The notes under the pieces are model-generated. The model had not been told where the DNA came from. It did not search any database and saw nothing but the letters and a program-made list of their open reading frames with translations. Shown here in pieces: positions 25,185 to 36,700 of a DNA stretch of 64,000 nucleotides. The stretch's first letter is position 1; each line of letters starts with the position of its first letter. The translations under genes were made by a program, and so were the position numbers. The stretch is from Eumeta japonica (taxonomy: Eukaryota > Arthropoda > Insecta > Lepidoptera > Psychidae), in NCBI GenBank assembly GCA_005406025.1, contig BGZK01001304.1, positions 109,141 through 173,140 of the forward strand, written 5' to 3'.

Positions 25185-25379
25185 CTATAGGGGTCTCACA
25201 AGTCTTGTTTCGACTTTGATCATATCATCACCCTTATACATTTCAACATTTAGTATACTGAAAACTTCTATAACCTGATTCACTGCAGGTGAATCGTTAG
25301 TTGGGTGCCAAATTATTTGCATTTTAGACAGTCTAAGGCCGGCATCATTTTTGATACACTCGTAACTGCCTGGAAAATC
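25185..25379 (-). CDS. DIS3L2: DIS3L2 exon 3 (C-terminus)
   Basis: Acceptor TTTCACAG, phase 0. It reads DFPGSYECIKNDAGLRLSKM, IIWHP, VNQVIEVFSILNVEMYKGDD, VETRLVRPL and TAG. The pattern of a tryptophan strand followed by Q-V-I-x-V-F matches the S1-region end of DIS3L2. Stop at 25185-25187. Confidence 0.85.
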   Translation of the reverse strand, partial: DFPGSYECIKNDAGLRLSKMQIIWHPTNDSPAVNQVIEVFSILNVEMYKGDDMIKVETRLVRPL

Positions 25380-28300
25380 CTGTGAAATAAAAAAAAATAA
25401 TTATAGTGTTTTTTATTATTATTATTACAACACATAAAAATATCAACATTTATTTTCATTAGTCATTGCTATTACACAAATATTTTAATTTTATATGGCA
25501 ACCATGGTAATTATTTTAAAATGTTACTTAAGGGTCGTCCATGAAATACATGTCAGAAGAGGAAGGGCATTTGCCTAGCTAGTACGATTATGGGTGAAGA
25601 GGTTTGAACAAAGGTGATATTAGCAGTATTCCCAATCAACTAAAAAAAGAAAAATAAAAAAATGTCTTCCTTCCTAAAAGGCCTGCAATGCATTGGACAC
25701 CTATGGGTTGCAAGTAGCATGCTTGTTTGTCCTTTAAAAGTGCTATAAAAAATATATAGACATCTTGATTACATTAATATTACCATATAATTTTGTGGTA
25801 GAGTCGTGCTATGGTTAAGTTGGCTGTGACACAAAAATGGACTAGTCGACTGGTGAAATACCACACTTACAGAATATAGACATGAAGTAATAGCTTCCAC
25901 TGTTGCATTTCATTCTGTGAGTGAGAGCTCTGGTGGCCCAATTCACCCACTAGCAACTCACTCCCCCCTCCATCAGATAGCCTATTCTTACCCAAAAGGC
26001 TGGCAATGTACTAGTGATTCCTATAGGGTTGCAAGTGTCCATTGACTTCATTGACCACGTAAGTTTTGATGGCTTACATGTTCATTAACCCCTTTAAAAT
26101 GCTATAAAATATATATATACCATGAATTTAGATTATTTCTCAATTCTAATATGACAGTGGTTTGGACACCTGATAAGGATGAATAGAAGTAGATTAACAA
26201 AACAAATCTATAGAGCGAATGTGTGATGGAAAGGTCGCTCTAGAAGATCCTATGCAAACCGTATTGGTGGCATATTAAAAAAGGACCAAATTTCAAGCAC
26301 CTGAAACCGAAGATCTTGCATGAAAAGATTGATGGATATCAGTGAGGCAAGAGAGATATGCAAAGATCGTACCGAGTGGAAATCTATAGTCTCTGACTAC
26401 CTTTCTAGGAAATAAACATGAGTTTATATTATTATCTTATAACTTTTACCATCCATGTTAGTAATCAATATAATAAAAATGAAATGCTGTTTGTTGGTAA
26501 GTGTATCACTTGAGAATGGCTAGACTGATTGGGCTGTTTGTTTTTTAATATATTCTCAACAGTCTGAACTAGGTTTTTATAGGAAAAATAATAAAAACTT
26601 GCCAAGAAATTAAAAAAATTTGGAAAACTGAAGTTCTCCTTTCTATGAGATCTTTGTTTGAACTAATGACTATTTTGAAGAATGTATATGCATAATTCTT
26701 TTTTTTTTTTGTTCATTATCTAATTGGGAACATTTGGAGAATATTTTAAAAAATATAAAAGAAAGTATGATGAAACTTTGGCGATGTCATTTGCATGCTT
26801 GGGAAAACTTCTGAAAAAGAAACTAGCATTTGTCCTCGAGTATATCCGCATATTTGTATTGCTAAGCCAAACTACTATACCGATTCTAAAAATTATTTAA
26901 ATAACATATAGCAACACTATTCATGAGTAAATTAGACTGCCAACATTTACCTCTGGCTTCGTCCATGACTTTATATTCCTAAAATGATTTTAATAGTTGA
27001 TATAAAGTATATTATCTTCAAGTAGCATAGCTTATATTTTTTTGAAACTAGCATTTGCCCTCGGCCTCGTTCAAATAGGAAATGTCAATAATAGTGACAA
27101 TTCCAAAAATTTTATATAAAGGAGCAAATGAACAATAACAACTTATTAGGAAATGAAACGGACTAATTATTAAATTCACATTTAATTATATGTTTGAAAC
27201 ACTAAATGAATGAAGATAAAAATGTTGCTAATATCTGAGAAAGACTACAAAATTGAAAAAAAAAGTTTTATATCATTATAAAACAAACTATATACTTTTT
27301 TAATAACAACATTTATACATACATCTCCTTACCGAATTAGTTGTACCAGTGATTTTCGGTATACCCAATGTTGATCATTCTTTGATATATCAAAGATATT
27401 TACTCTACTACAAGTTTAGGCTTATCAGATATCAATATATTGGTTGAGAATAAAAAATTGCATCCATATATTCCATTAGCATTGAATATGCTCCTAGTAA
27501 AATTTCTAAGACCACATGTTGATCAGTATAATGGTCGGATCAAACAAGACTGTATATTTGTAATAACAAAGTATATCAACAACACGTGCTTGCACAATAA
27601 GTTGATCAACATTTATACGAAAACGTGTATTTGCATTGGTTATCCTACTCGCATTTATGTTTCTTGTATTTATTTCTCTTATGATGACCACTGAAATACA
27701 TTCCTAAAAGATGATCGAGTTCGAAGACGAAATGAGGCCCTGCAGGGTGATATTTTATTGTAAAGTCCCCTTAGTTGCGTCTTTTGATTTATACATCGTA
27801 TGTTAACGCCGCGCGTAGAATTTGACAAAAGAAATGATGTTCAATTTATACCCATTGGGTACAAAAGGTTCCGCCAATGTGGACATGGAAAAAATACCAT
27901 CTGTTTTTATTATTTACAATTCTTGTTCTTTTAATTTGCAACTGGATGTCGATCATATCCCCGCTAGAATTTTTTAATGTTGCATATTGTTTTATGACTT
28001 TTTAGACTCATTATGTAACTAACCGATAACTAGTGTCGCCCTACCGGACGACAGTAGGGCGACTACCGTCAAAATTCGACTCGAATTGATTAAATTTTTA
28101 AGTTTGGATGTTATAAAATATAATAGTTTATAAGTGCCATTTATGGAAGTTCAGGCTGGGACTGACCGAAGATTATGATCATATCATTCGATTTGTAATT
28201 GTATATAGATTGATTGTATAATAATATTCTAATACTCGCCAAAAAATAATTGAAGTTTTATTCAATTTAGTAGAAAAATAAGTGGTTTTGTTTTTTTTTT

Positions 28301-31300
28301 AAATATCTCAAAATTTACTAGTATATACAAAATTTGTAAAAACGCCCTTAAAGAGTAGAAAATTCCCTAAAACAATTGAACGTCCTGGAACTATATAGGC
28401 AATATTTATATTTTAATTATCGGCGAAAATAAGATTAATAACATGCGATTTATCTCACGTGCGTGTCGATCGACACTTGAACCAAAGGAAATAATTTAAA
28501 CTGATTAAATGTAAATATTAAAAAATAAAATACATACTATTTATACATATGAATAAAAACAATCCATGGGCAAAAAGTTTTTAGCACAATTTTTCAAACA
28601 AATGTCCTTTTGGCAATTAGTTAATTTCTACTAATAGAAAGTTAACATAAAAATCCAGACAAACTTCTTATAATTATTATTGAACTGGGTTTAAAAATAT
28701 CCCTTTTAGAGGAATTGAAAAATTCAAATTTTTCACTTCTTTATTAATATGTAATTTAAGATATGAAATATTAAATAATTTAGTAATGCAATAAAAAAAA
28801 TATTTTTCCTATTATTCGGAATGTTTTGTTTTCTCATCTGTAAAAGCGACATAAAAATACTTTTTTTAATTATTAACATCTATTATTTAAAAATGTATTA
28901 CAAATAAATACATTGCTTCTAAGATTTTCAATTGCTTTGTTTTTTTGGGAATTCAATGCTTAATACAAATAATGAAATTTAAGAATAAAATCATGTTTTA
29001 TTTTTCTTATTACTAAGAAAGCATATTTTAATTTTTTTGTTGTTAAATATTAATATAATGGAATAATTTTTTAATCATTATTGCACCTCTTATGTTATGA
29101 AAAATAATTATCCATTTTTTATTTGACTATTGAATAAAGGACTTGTTATAGGCAAATTAATTTTTCTACTATATATTTTTAATACTAAAAAAGTACTAAA
29201 AACAAGCATTAATAATAATGCTTTGTTTTTGCTTTAATAAAAATCTTGTTTCATAAGAAACAAAAGATTTTTTTTTATTTAGTATTAAATGATTTCTTTC
29301 ACTTTTAAACTTGCCCTTTCTTTTAACTTTTTCATCATTATAACAAAATAATTTTTAAGATATTAAAGATACATCAAGAACACTTCAGTTTTTTTTTTTA
29401 TTCTACGTTAAGCAAGAAACAAATTGAGCTTTTAACTGAAACTCAACTCAATTGTCAATTAGTTTGGACTGTGCCTTGATGTGGTCAGTGTACTCTTTTA
29501 CATACATCATCATCATCATCATCATCATCGCTCAACCTTCAGCCAGTCGCAATGACTGAAAGGGACAAGTCCCGATACACCGAAGGGAGCGTAAATATCG
29601 GGGGGAGTGTAGGTTCTAGCTTGGATTAGGAGTGACGGGAGAGTAGAGCCAGCCGGTATTCGTGCAACCTTTAGCCAGAAACTGGATTCGGGATTGGTAA
29701 TAGATACTATAGTGTGTCAATAAATACAGTGGGAAGGTATGTTCCTTTTGTTTCTCTTTCGTTCTTCGTTTCCTTTGCTTGGTGCAGGCTTTGACGTCCA
29801 TTTCTGAGAGTTGGAACAGTTCATCTGCAGCCTTTCTAATTTCTACTATAGTCTGTGCTAATGTCGTATTCTTCTTGGTTCCTGTTGTAAAACTACTGTC
29901 TTGTTATGCGAATCTCCCAAGTGCGAATAACTTTCTATTGTAGAAGAACTTAAATTAGAGTTGAGTAGATGGTGTCGAGCTCTTAAACAAATCCTTTCTG
30001 GATTTTTCTTCAGTCGATTTTTCATTGTTTATGTTCTCAGCTTGGTGAAGAAGTTTTAGCGACCGTTAAGAACTTGACAAATGTCATCGACAGCCTTTGA
30101 AGTTTCCGCTTTGCTCTGTACTATAATCGCCTTTTCTTCTTGGTTCCTGTTGTAATAGCTCGGTCTACCCAAGGCTCTCATGTGTAACTAGGACGTCTAA
30201 TTTTTCTTTCTGTTGTAGTAGATCTTAAGGCGGTGCTCATTAGATGATGTCGAGCTTTTGTTTTAAAAGAAATCCTAATTTCACAATTTCCTTCTTCCTT
30301 CAATCTTTTATTCTAATTTTTCTTCCTTTAGTGCAGATCTCATTGTCCGTTTTTGAGAATTGGTAAAGATCATCCACAATCTTTGTATTCTCTAGTTTCA
30401 GTTAGAACCAAAAAGTTCAGCTATAACCTTATTAATTTCGTGCAGCCCATTTTTATTACTTACTACTGTCATAGCTCATTCTTGTCTGTGCAATTATCTC
30501 ATATGTAACTAGTGTCCAACTTATTTTTTGTCTTTGATCTTAAAGCAATAACTATTAGGTGGTGTTGAACTCTTCTTTAAAGAAAAACTTTCCTAATTCT
30601 TATCTTCCTTTAATCTTTCATTCTTTATTTCCTTTGCGTGGTGTAGGTTTTCAGTGTCCATTTCTACTAGTTGATAAGTTCATCCATAGCTTCTTTAGTT
30701 GTTTTTTTTTTTTTGTGTCTAATGTGCTCCATTCATTATGGTCCCTGTTGTAATGAATAGTTCATATCTTCTTTAAGCGTGTCTCCGAGTATAATTAGCT
30801 TATTGTTGCATAAATCTTAAAGAGAAGTTAAGTAGTGTCAAGCTGTTCTTAAAATAAATCCTCATTTCTTACTTAATTTTCGTCAACTCTGCGTTCTTCA
30901 TTCCGTAAGGTTTTCAGTATTCATCTGGAAATCGATGAAGTTCATCAAGCAATTCACTCTAATCTAATGCGATCCGTTCTTCTTTGTTCCTGTTGTGATA
31001 GATGATTCGCTGTTTACACGAGTCGCCCATGTGTAACTAGGGTATCCGACTTCTCTTTCTAATGTAGTAAGTATTGAGATGGTGTTAAGTAGATGGTGTC
31101 GCTCGTCTAAAAAAGAAAAACTCCTTTTTAATTTATTTTTCGTCTTTCATTTTTCATATTTTTCGCTTGGAGCAATTCTTCAGTGACAGTTTTTGAGAGT
31201 TGATGAGGTCCATCACCAGCCTTTCTAATGTCTGATTTTCTGATCTGATGCAGTCCATTCTTCTTTTCTTCTTTTTTTTTCCGTTGAAATGGCTCATGTC

Positions 31301-33703
31301 TTTTCTACACGAGTCTACTATGTAAAACTAGGGCATCTACTCGTCCACAGTCAGTCGAGCGATGATGAGCAGCGATTACGCCAAGTCTCAAGTCTGTACC
31401 GTTCTTCGTCGAAGAGTTCCACCGTGCGCGGAAACCAGCGCCACTGCACTGTTTTCTTGTCCACGATCAGTCGAGCGATGATTAGCAGCGCCTGTACGCC
31501 AAGTCTCAAGTCTGTGCCGTTCGTTGTCGAAGAGTTCCACCGTGCGCGGAAACCAGCGCCGCTGCACTGTTTTCTTGTCCACGATCAGTCGAACGATGAT
31601 TAGCAGCGCCCGTACGCCAAGTCTCAAGTCTGTGCCGTTTTTCGTCGAAGAGTTCCACCGTGCGCGGAAACCAGCGCCGCTGCACTGTTTTCTTGTCCAC
31701 GATCAGTCGAACGATGATTAGCAGCGCCCGTACGCCAAGTCTCAAGTCTGTGCCGTTATTCGTCGAAGAGTTCCACCGTGCGCGGAAACCAGCGCCGCTG
31801 CACTGTTTTCTTGTCCACGATCAGTCGAACGATGATTAGCAGCGCCCGTACACCAAGTCTCAAGTCTTCAGTGTACTCTTTTACATACATATATAAAATA
31901 CATAATAGCTAAAAATTAAGTAGTGTTTTCTATTTTACTATATAAATTTGTAGCGTCTATATGTATCTGTTTTTTTGTCAAATTTTGTAATAAATATTCG
32001 ATTAATGACTCAAAGACACCAATTCTACTGATTTAAGTTTCGTCTGTCTGTATATCTTTTTATAACTTAAGAACAGTTTGACCATACTTTATGAAAATTG
32101 AAACACAGTAAGAAAATGTAATTCACAAATGATCAAGTTATATACAATTTCTATAATGGGTCTGTCAGTTTCTAGAGTCTAATTTTCGAAATGGCTGAAT
32201 AGATTTCAATCAAATAAATGCAAATTACTTCTTGGAATTAGAAATATGATAGTTTATTTTACTATTTACACTAATATATGAAACTGTCAATACAATATTT
32301 TATGATATTTTATACTTAACCGATTTTTAAAAATTTTCCCCTAATAAGAAGCTCCCTGAATTAAACAAACTGTTAATATTTGGCTTCATCTGTGTATTTG
32401 TACTATTATAGATTCTAAAAATTGTTTCACATTAAAAAGATTGGCATCAAAACAGGCATTAGAATAGAAGTATTAATTTATATTTTTACTTTTAATAAGT
32501 AATGTAATGGATAAAAATACACTACACACACAAATTGGAAATGAAAATATAAATTAACTCTCATTATGAATATGTAAAGGTCGCTTTGAAGACATTGAGA
32601 GATGCATTTAAAAATTAAAAAAGTATATGAGCAACTTTTAACTAGTTTTGGAATTTTTAAGTCTTATGTAACTCTTAAAAAAATTGTCATAATTGATTTT
32701 AAGAGGGCTTTTAAAACATGGTTCATGAAAATATTTCCATAAGAGACTCGAAAAAGAATAGTAGGTTTTTTAAGCCACATTAGTGGTATGACCAATGCAA
32801 AAAAGAGGCGAAGAACATGTCAGACTACAATGTTAACTGACAACATAAGCGAAGAAGAATTTATGAAAACTTTTCAGTTGATGAAGAAAATAACAAAGAT
32901 AAGTACACATAAACGTAAATCGAGTTACAGAAGAAATGAAAACAATAAATACTATGAAAAAAAAATACCCCAAAAAAGAAAAGGATGTAGAGTATTACTA
33001 AAATTAAACTCGTGACTACATGGATATGAAGATGAGAGACTATATTGCTAGAATTAAAAAAATACAAATTATTTAATTAAATATTTAAAAAAACTGTTCA
33101 CGGTTTCAGATGTTTTGAAATTTTTTCTGACAACATTACAAAAACGATGCCGGTGCAATACAAGTTGAAATTTTTATCCAGCTTTGATCCCAGACTTATT
33201 ATTAGCAGAATGCCATTTGAGGAATGACTGGATTTGAAATTGATATCACAAGTGGTGTGTATCAATATAATTCAAGTTTAGCAGAATTGAACTGCAGAAC
33301 TAAGCCCAAAATCGAGAGCGTGATTAAAATCAGAAACAATTGTTGCCAGATTTAATTCATGTATACCGAAGCAAGTATGAAATAACTAGTAAATGCATAT
33401 TTATTTTTTAGGAATGGCTAATTTTACCGTTGATAACCTGTTGATTAACCTTATGATCAATTTTATTTACATATAAGAAGATATTTGCAATTAGTTAGCA
33501 TATTTGATCGAATAAAACAACCTAGCCGCTTCAATGAAATTCCTCAAAAAACAACATAAATAATTCTTAAAAAAGAAGAGAATAACAATTATGCTGAAAA
33601 TAGTTCTTTGCTCTGTGTACACAGTGGTAGTAGGCAGTTAAATATATGGTTTCTACTGTTTTACTTACTATAAACATCATAAACAAAAGAAAACAAACAT
33701 TAT

Positions 33704-33768
<65 letters not shown>

Positions 33769-36700
33769 GTTTATTTCCTTTTGAATATAATTATTTTATC
33801 ATAAATACCTTCACTTATTTAGATTCTGAAATCATTCTTATGAAGTATTTTTAGTAAGGAGATCTCTGAAAATGTAACTATATGTAAGAAAGAGAGGGGA
33901 AAATAAAAATATGGGAATATCCTTTGATATATTTTATGGATGGCCCTTTAAGAATTAAATTATAATACATATAACTTAGAAACAATGCTCATAAATGTAT
34001 TCAATTTTTTTAAGTAATTAGAATATTTAAAAAATATATTTTAATATTCAACTCAAACTCATGTCGTTTCAATAAGTATGCCATTTAATTATTAACTGAC
34101 ATGAGTAATCCCATAAGGGTTTCTTTTTTTTTTATTTAGTTGTACAAAATACTAAAAAGAAACTAAAAGATGCCTGTAAATTATTTACTTATTGACATCA
34201 GCAATCACTGAGCAGTTTTACAATGCTTTAACCCATGTGACAGTTTTACATGTGTTTCGTTGTGAAAATTAATAAATAAATATTTTATAAACAAACCACA
34301 CTGATTATTCTAATGATATTCAATAGGAAATTTTCACAATGAATTATAGAGAATAATTCAATATAAAAAAAAATGGCTCTGATACATGAAGTTTTTCAAC
34401 CACTATTGTGACTAGATAGATACAAGATCCATAAACACAAATATTGCAACATCCATGAAAATTATTTTAATCATTTTTTTATTTTAATATTAATCATTTA
34501 ATTTGTTTAGAAATATTAAATTTAATGAACAGGGTTTTTCTTAATATATATGTAATTAAAAATTCCTATAAGTGCAATATGAATATAATGAAGCAATTTA
34601 AGTCTAGAAAATTACTAGACCTTGACAAATTGAGAGTAGAGTGCAACTCAAAGCTTTGCATAACGAGGTGTGCAATAAACTATTCCGTAATTCCAATTAA
34701 TCTGTAATTCAACCACTGAGACTCAAAATAAATGCAAATATGATACTTCAATATCACAAAAATCAAAACATATTTACTTACACTGTTAAAGAATATCCGT
34801 CTATTCAACCCCATTGCGACAATTATAACGTCAATGTACTTGTCTCTGACGTCGACCACTACAGCTTCAGTTGTAACAGGTGAATTAAGTTCTATGTATT
34901 TGAGAGCATACAATTCCGTGGACATTTCACCAGCCTTCTTAGCATTGTACTTTTGCTTGTTGCATTGAGCCGCCACCCAACGCACTTTATCTATTTCCCA
35001 TTTTGGAGTTTCCCTGTAGTTAATGCTTGCACCTAGCAATCTAAAAACAAATTTATTAAGTTGAAAAGGATCAATTTTAATCTTGTGATAATTGTGATAA
35101 AAGTTATCTAATTACTATTTTCACATTAAAGAGAATATTATTATTTCAGACTTTATTGGAAAACTACAGGCAAAAAATATGAAATTCAAAAAAGTCATGT
35201 ACTAGTAATGCAAGTGAAGTAAAAATAAGTTAAAATAGGAGATCATTAAATGTAAATTAAAGCACAGGTAGATCATTTCTATTTGTGTCAATCAATGATT
35301 CATACTATTAATTAGATATGGAAATAACATACCTGTGTACCATGATATCAGCATATCTTCTAATTGGACTAGTAAAATGAGTATATAGTGGTACATTCAA
35401 TGCGTAATGATGAAAGTCCTCATCATCCTTTCCATCAGCACAGATATATTTTGCTCTCGTCATTGGCTTTGCACAAAGCATATTCAAAACCATTGCTTTG
35501 CCCTTATCTGTAGCATTTGGGCCAACATGTGGTATAAGGGAACTGTACAAAGCTCCAGCTGAAGACACATCAAGGTGAATACCCATCGGTTCCAGTGATG
35601 AAGCTAATTGCCGAAGCAAATACCTACTTGGACATGGATGACATCGTAAAAATGCCAATTTGGGATAGTCTTCATGTAGCCTATGTGCTACAGTCATATT
35701 TGCTAATAGCATGAACTCCTCTATAAGCTGATGACTCTCTTTGTTCTCATATATCCAGTAAGATTCTGGCAAACCTGTTGAAGCACTTAACTTGAATAAT
35801 ACTTTTGGCTGATCTATACGCAATGCTCCACCTTCAAACCGATTTTTTCTAAATATTGCAGATATTTTTCCTAAAGTTTTTACAACTTCATAGACGTCTT
35901 CATATTCAAAACCATTGTATAATTCAGGGAATACTTCTTTTGCATTTTTATCATTTTCAAGTATGGCTTGTGCATGCTCATAAGCCAGTTGACAACAAGA
36001 GTTTATTACAGCTTTTGCAAAACGATGATTAAGTACCTCACCATCATCAGTTATTTCCCAAAAAATAGAAAATGTAAGCTTATCAACACCTGGATAAAGA
36101 GAACATAATACACAAAGTTCATCTGGTAACATATGATAGGCCTTTTCAACTAAGTAAATTGTAGTGGCTTTTTCTGCTACTTTTTCATCTAATATTGTAT
36201 TTTCAGTTAAGAAATATGTGACGTCAGATATGTGAACCCCGACTTCATAATTACCATTTTCTAATTTTCTACAAGATACTGCATCATCAATATCACGACA
36301 GTTAAATGGGTCAATGCTAAATACACACAATTTACGACAATCCTCACGTAATTTAATTTCCTCTTCTGGTATTTTAAAATCCAACCTCGGGTAAAGATTT
36401 CGAACTTCCGGTCCATAAGGTGTAATGTCTAAGTCATTTTGTGCAAGTATAGCTTTAGATTCTGATTGCATATCACCTGACTGACCAATCAGACAAACAA
36501 TTGTACCCATAGCGAATCTGACATCAGTCCAATCTATTATTTTCGCTAAAAACAATGTATTTTCATAATTTTTGGCTTCCTGATAAAAATTATCAGGCCA
36601 ACTTGTGCAAGGAATATTTAATCTAGGAATTCGATGATCTCTTGGCACGAAGAGAGCTTTCTGCCTATTTTTGTCTGGCATGAGTTTCAAATTGCCTATA

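Larger units (their letters stand above)
29485..31890. repeat. Tandem-repeat block between 23-bp direct repeats
   Basis: A 23-base sequence (core GTGTACTCTTTTACATACAT) is present at 29485-29507 and identically at 31868-31890. Between the two copies lie a CAT microsatellite, a series of degenerate units of about 270-300 bp, and a 118-bp tandem array. The arrangement looks like one insertion, or one expansion that copied its flank. It sits in the DIS3L2 intron, so it would be transcribed with that gene. Confidence 0.75.
25380..34781 (-). other. DIS3L2 intron 2
   Basis: A 9.4-kb intron carrying SINE-like and LINE relics (25650-26415), a hairpin at 28035, the tandem-repeat block at 29485-31890, a Helitron-like fragment at 32030-32170 and a TA microsatellite. 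AT-rich stretches 26420-28030 and 28065-29480 hold nothing I recognise. Confidence 0.8.

Noticed and set aside
27440..27694. 84-codon plus frame and 61-codon minus frame
   Set aside because: Both strands are open over the same DNA. No splice sites, no known motif.
29505..29529. CRISPR-like array
   Set aside because: Simple CAT microsatellite; the neighbouring tandem repeats have no spacer-repeat organisation.
31289..31745. Overlapping long frames on both strands in the 118-bp array
   Set aside because: They arise because a nearly identical GC-rich unit is repeated. The 118-bp period is not a multiple of three, so frame and peptide shift each copy, and both strands are open alike.
32788..33067. 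75-codon basic plus frame and 68-codon minus frame
   Set aside because: Lys/Arg/Asn-rich, as expected from A-rich DNA. No motif, and surrounding frames are full of stops.
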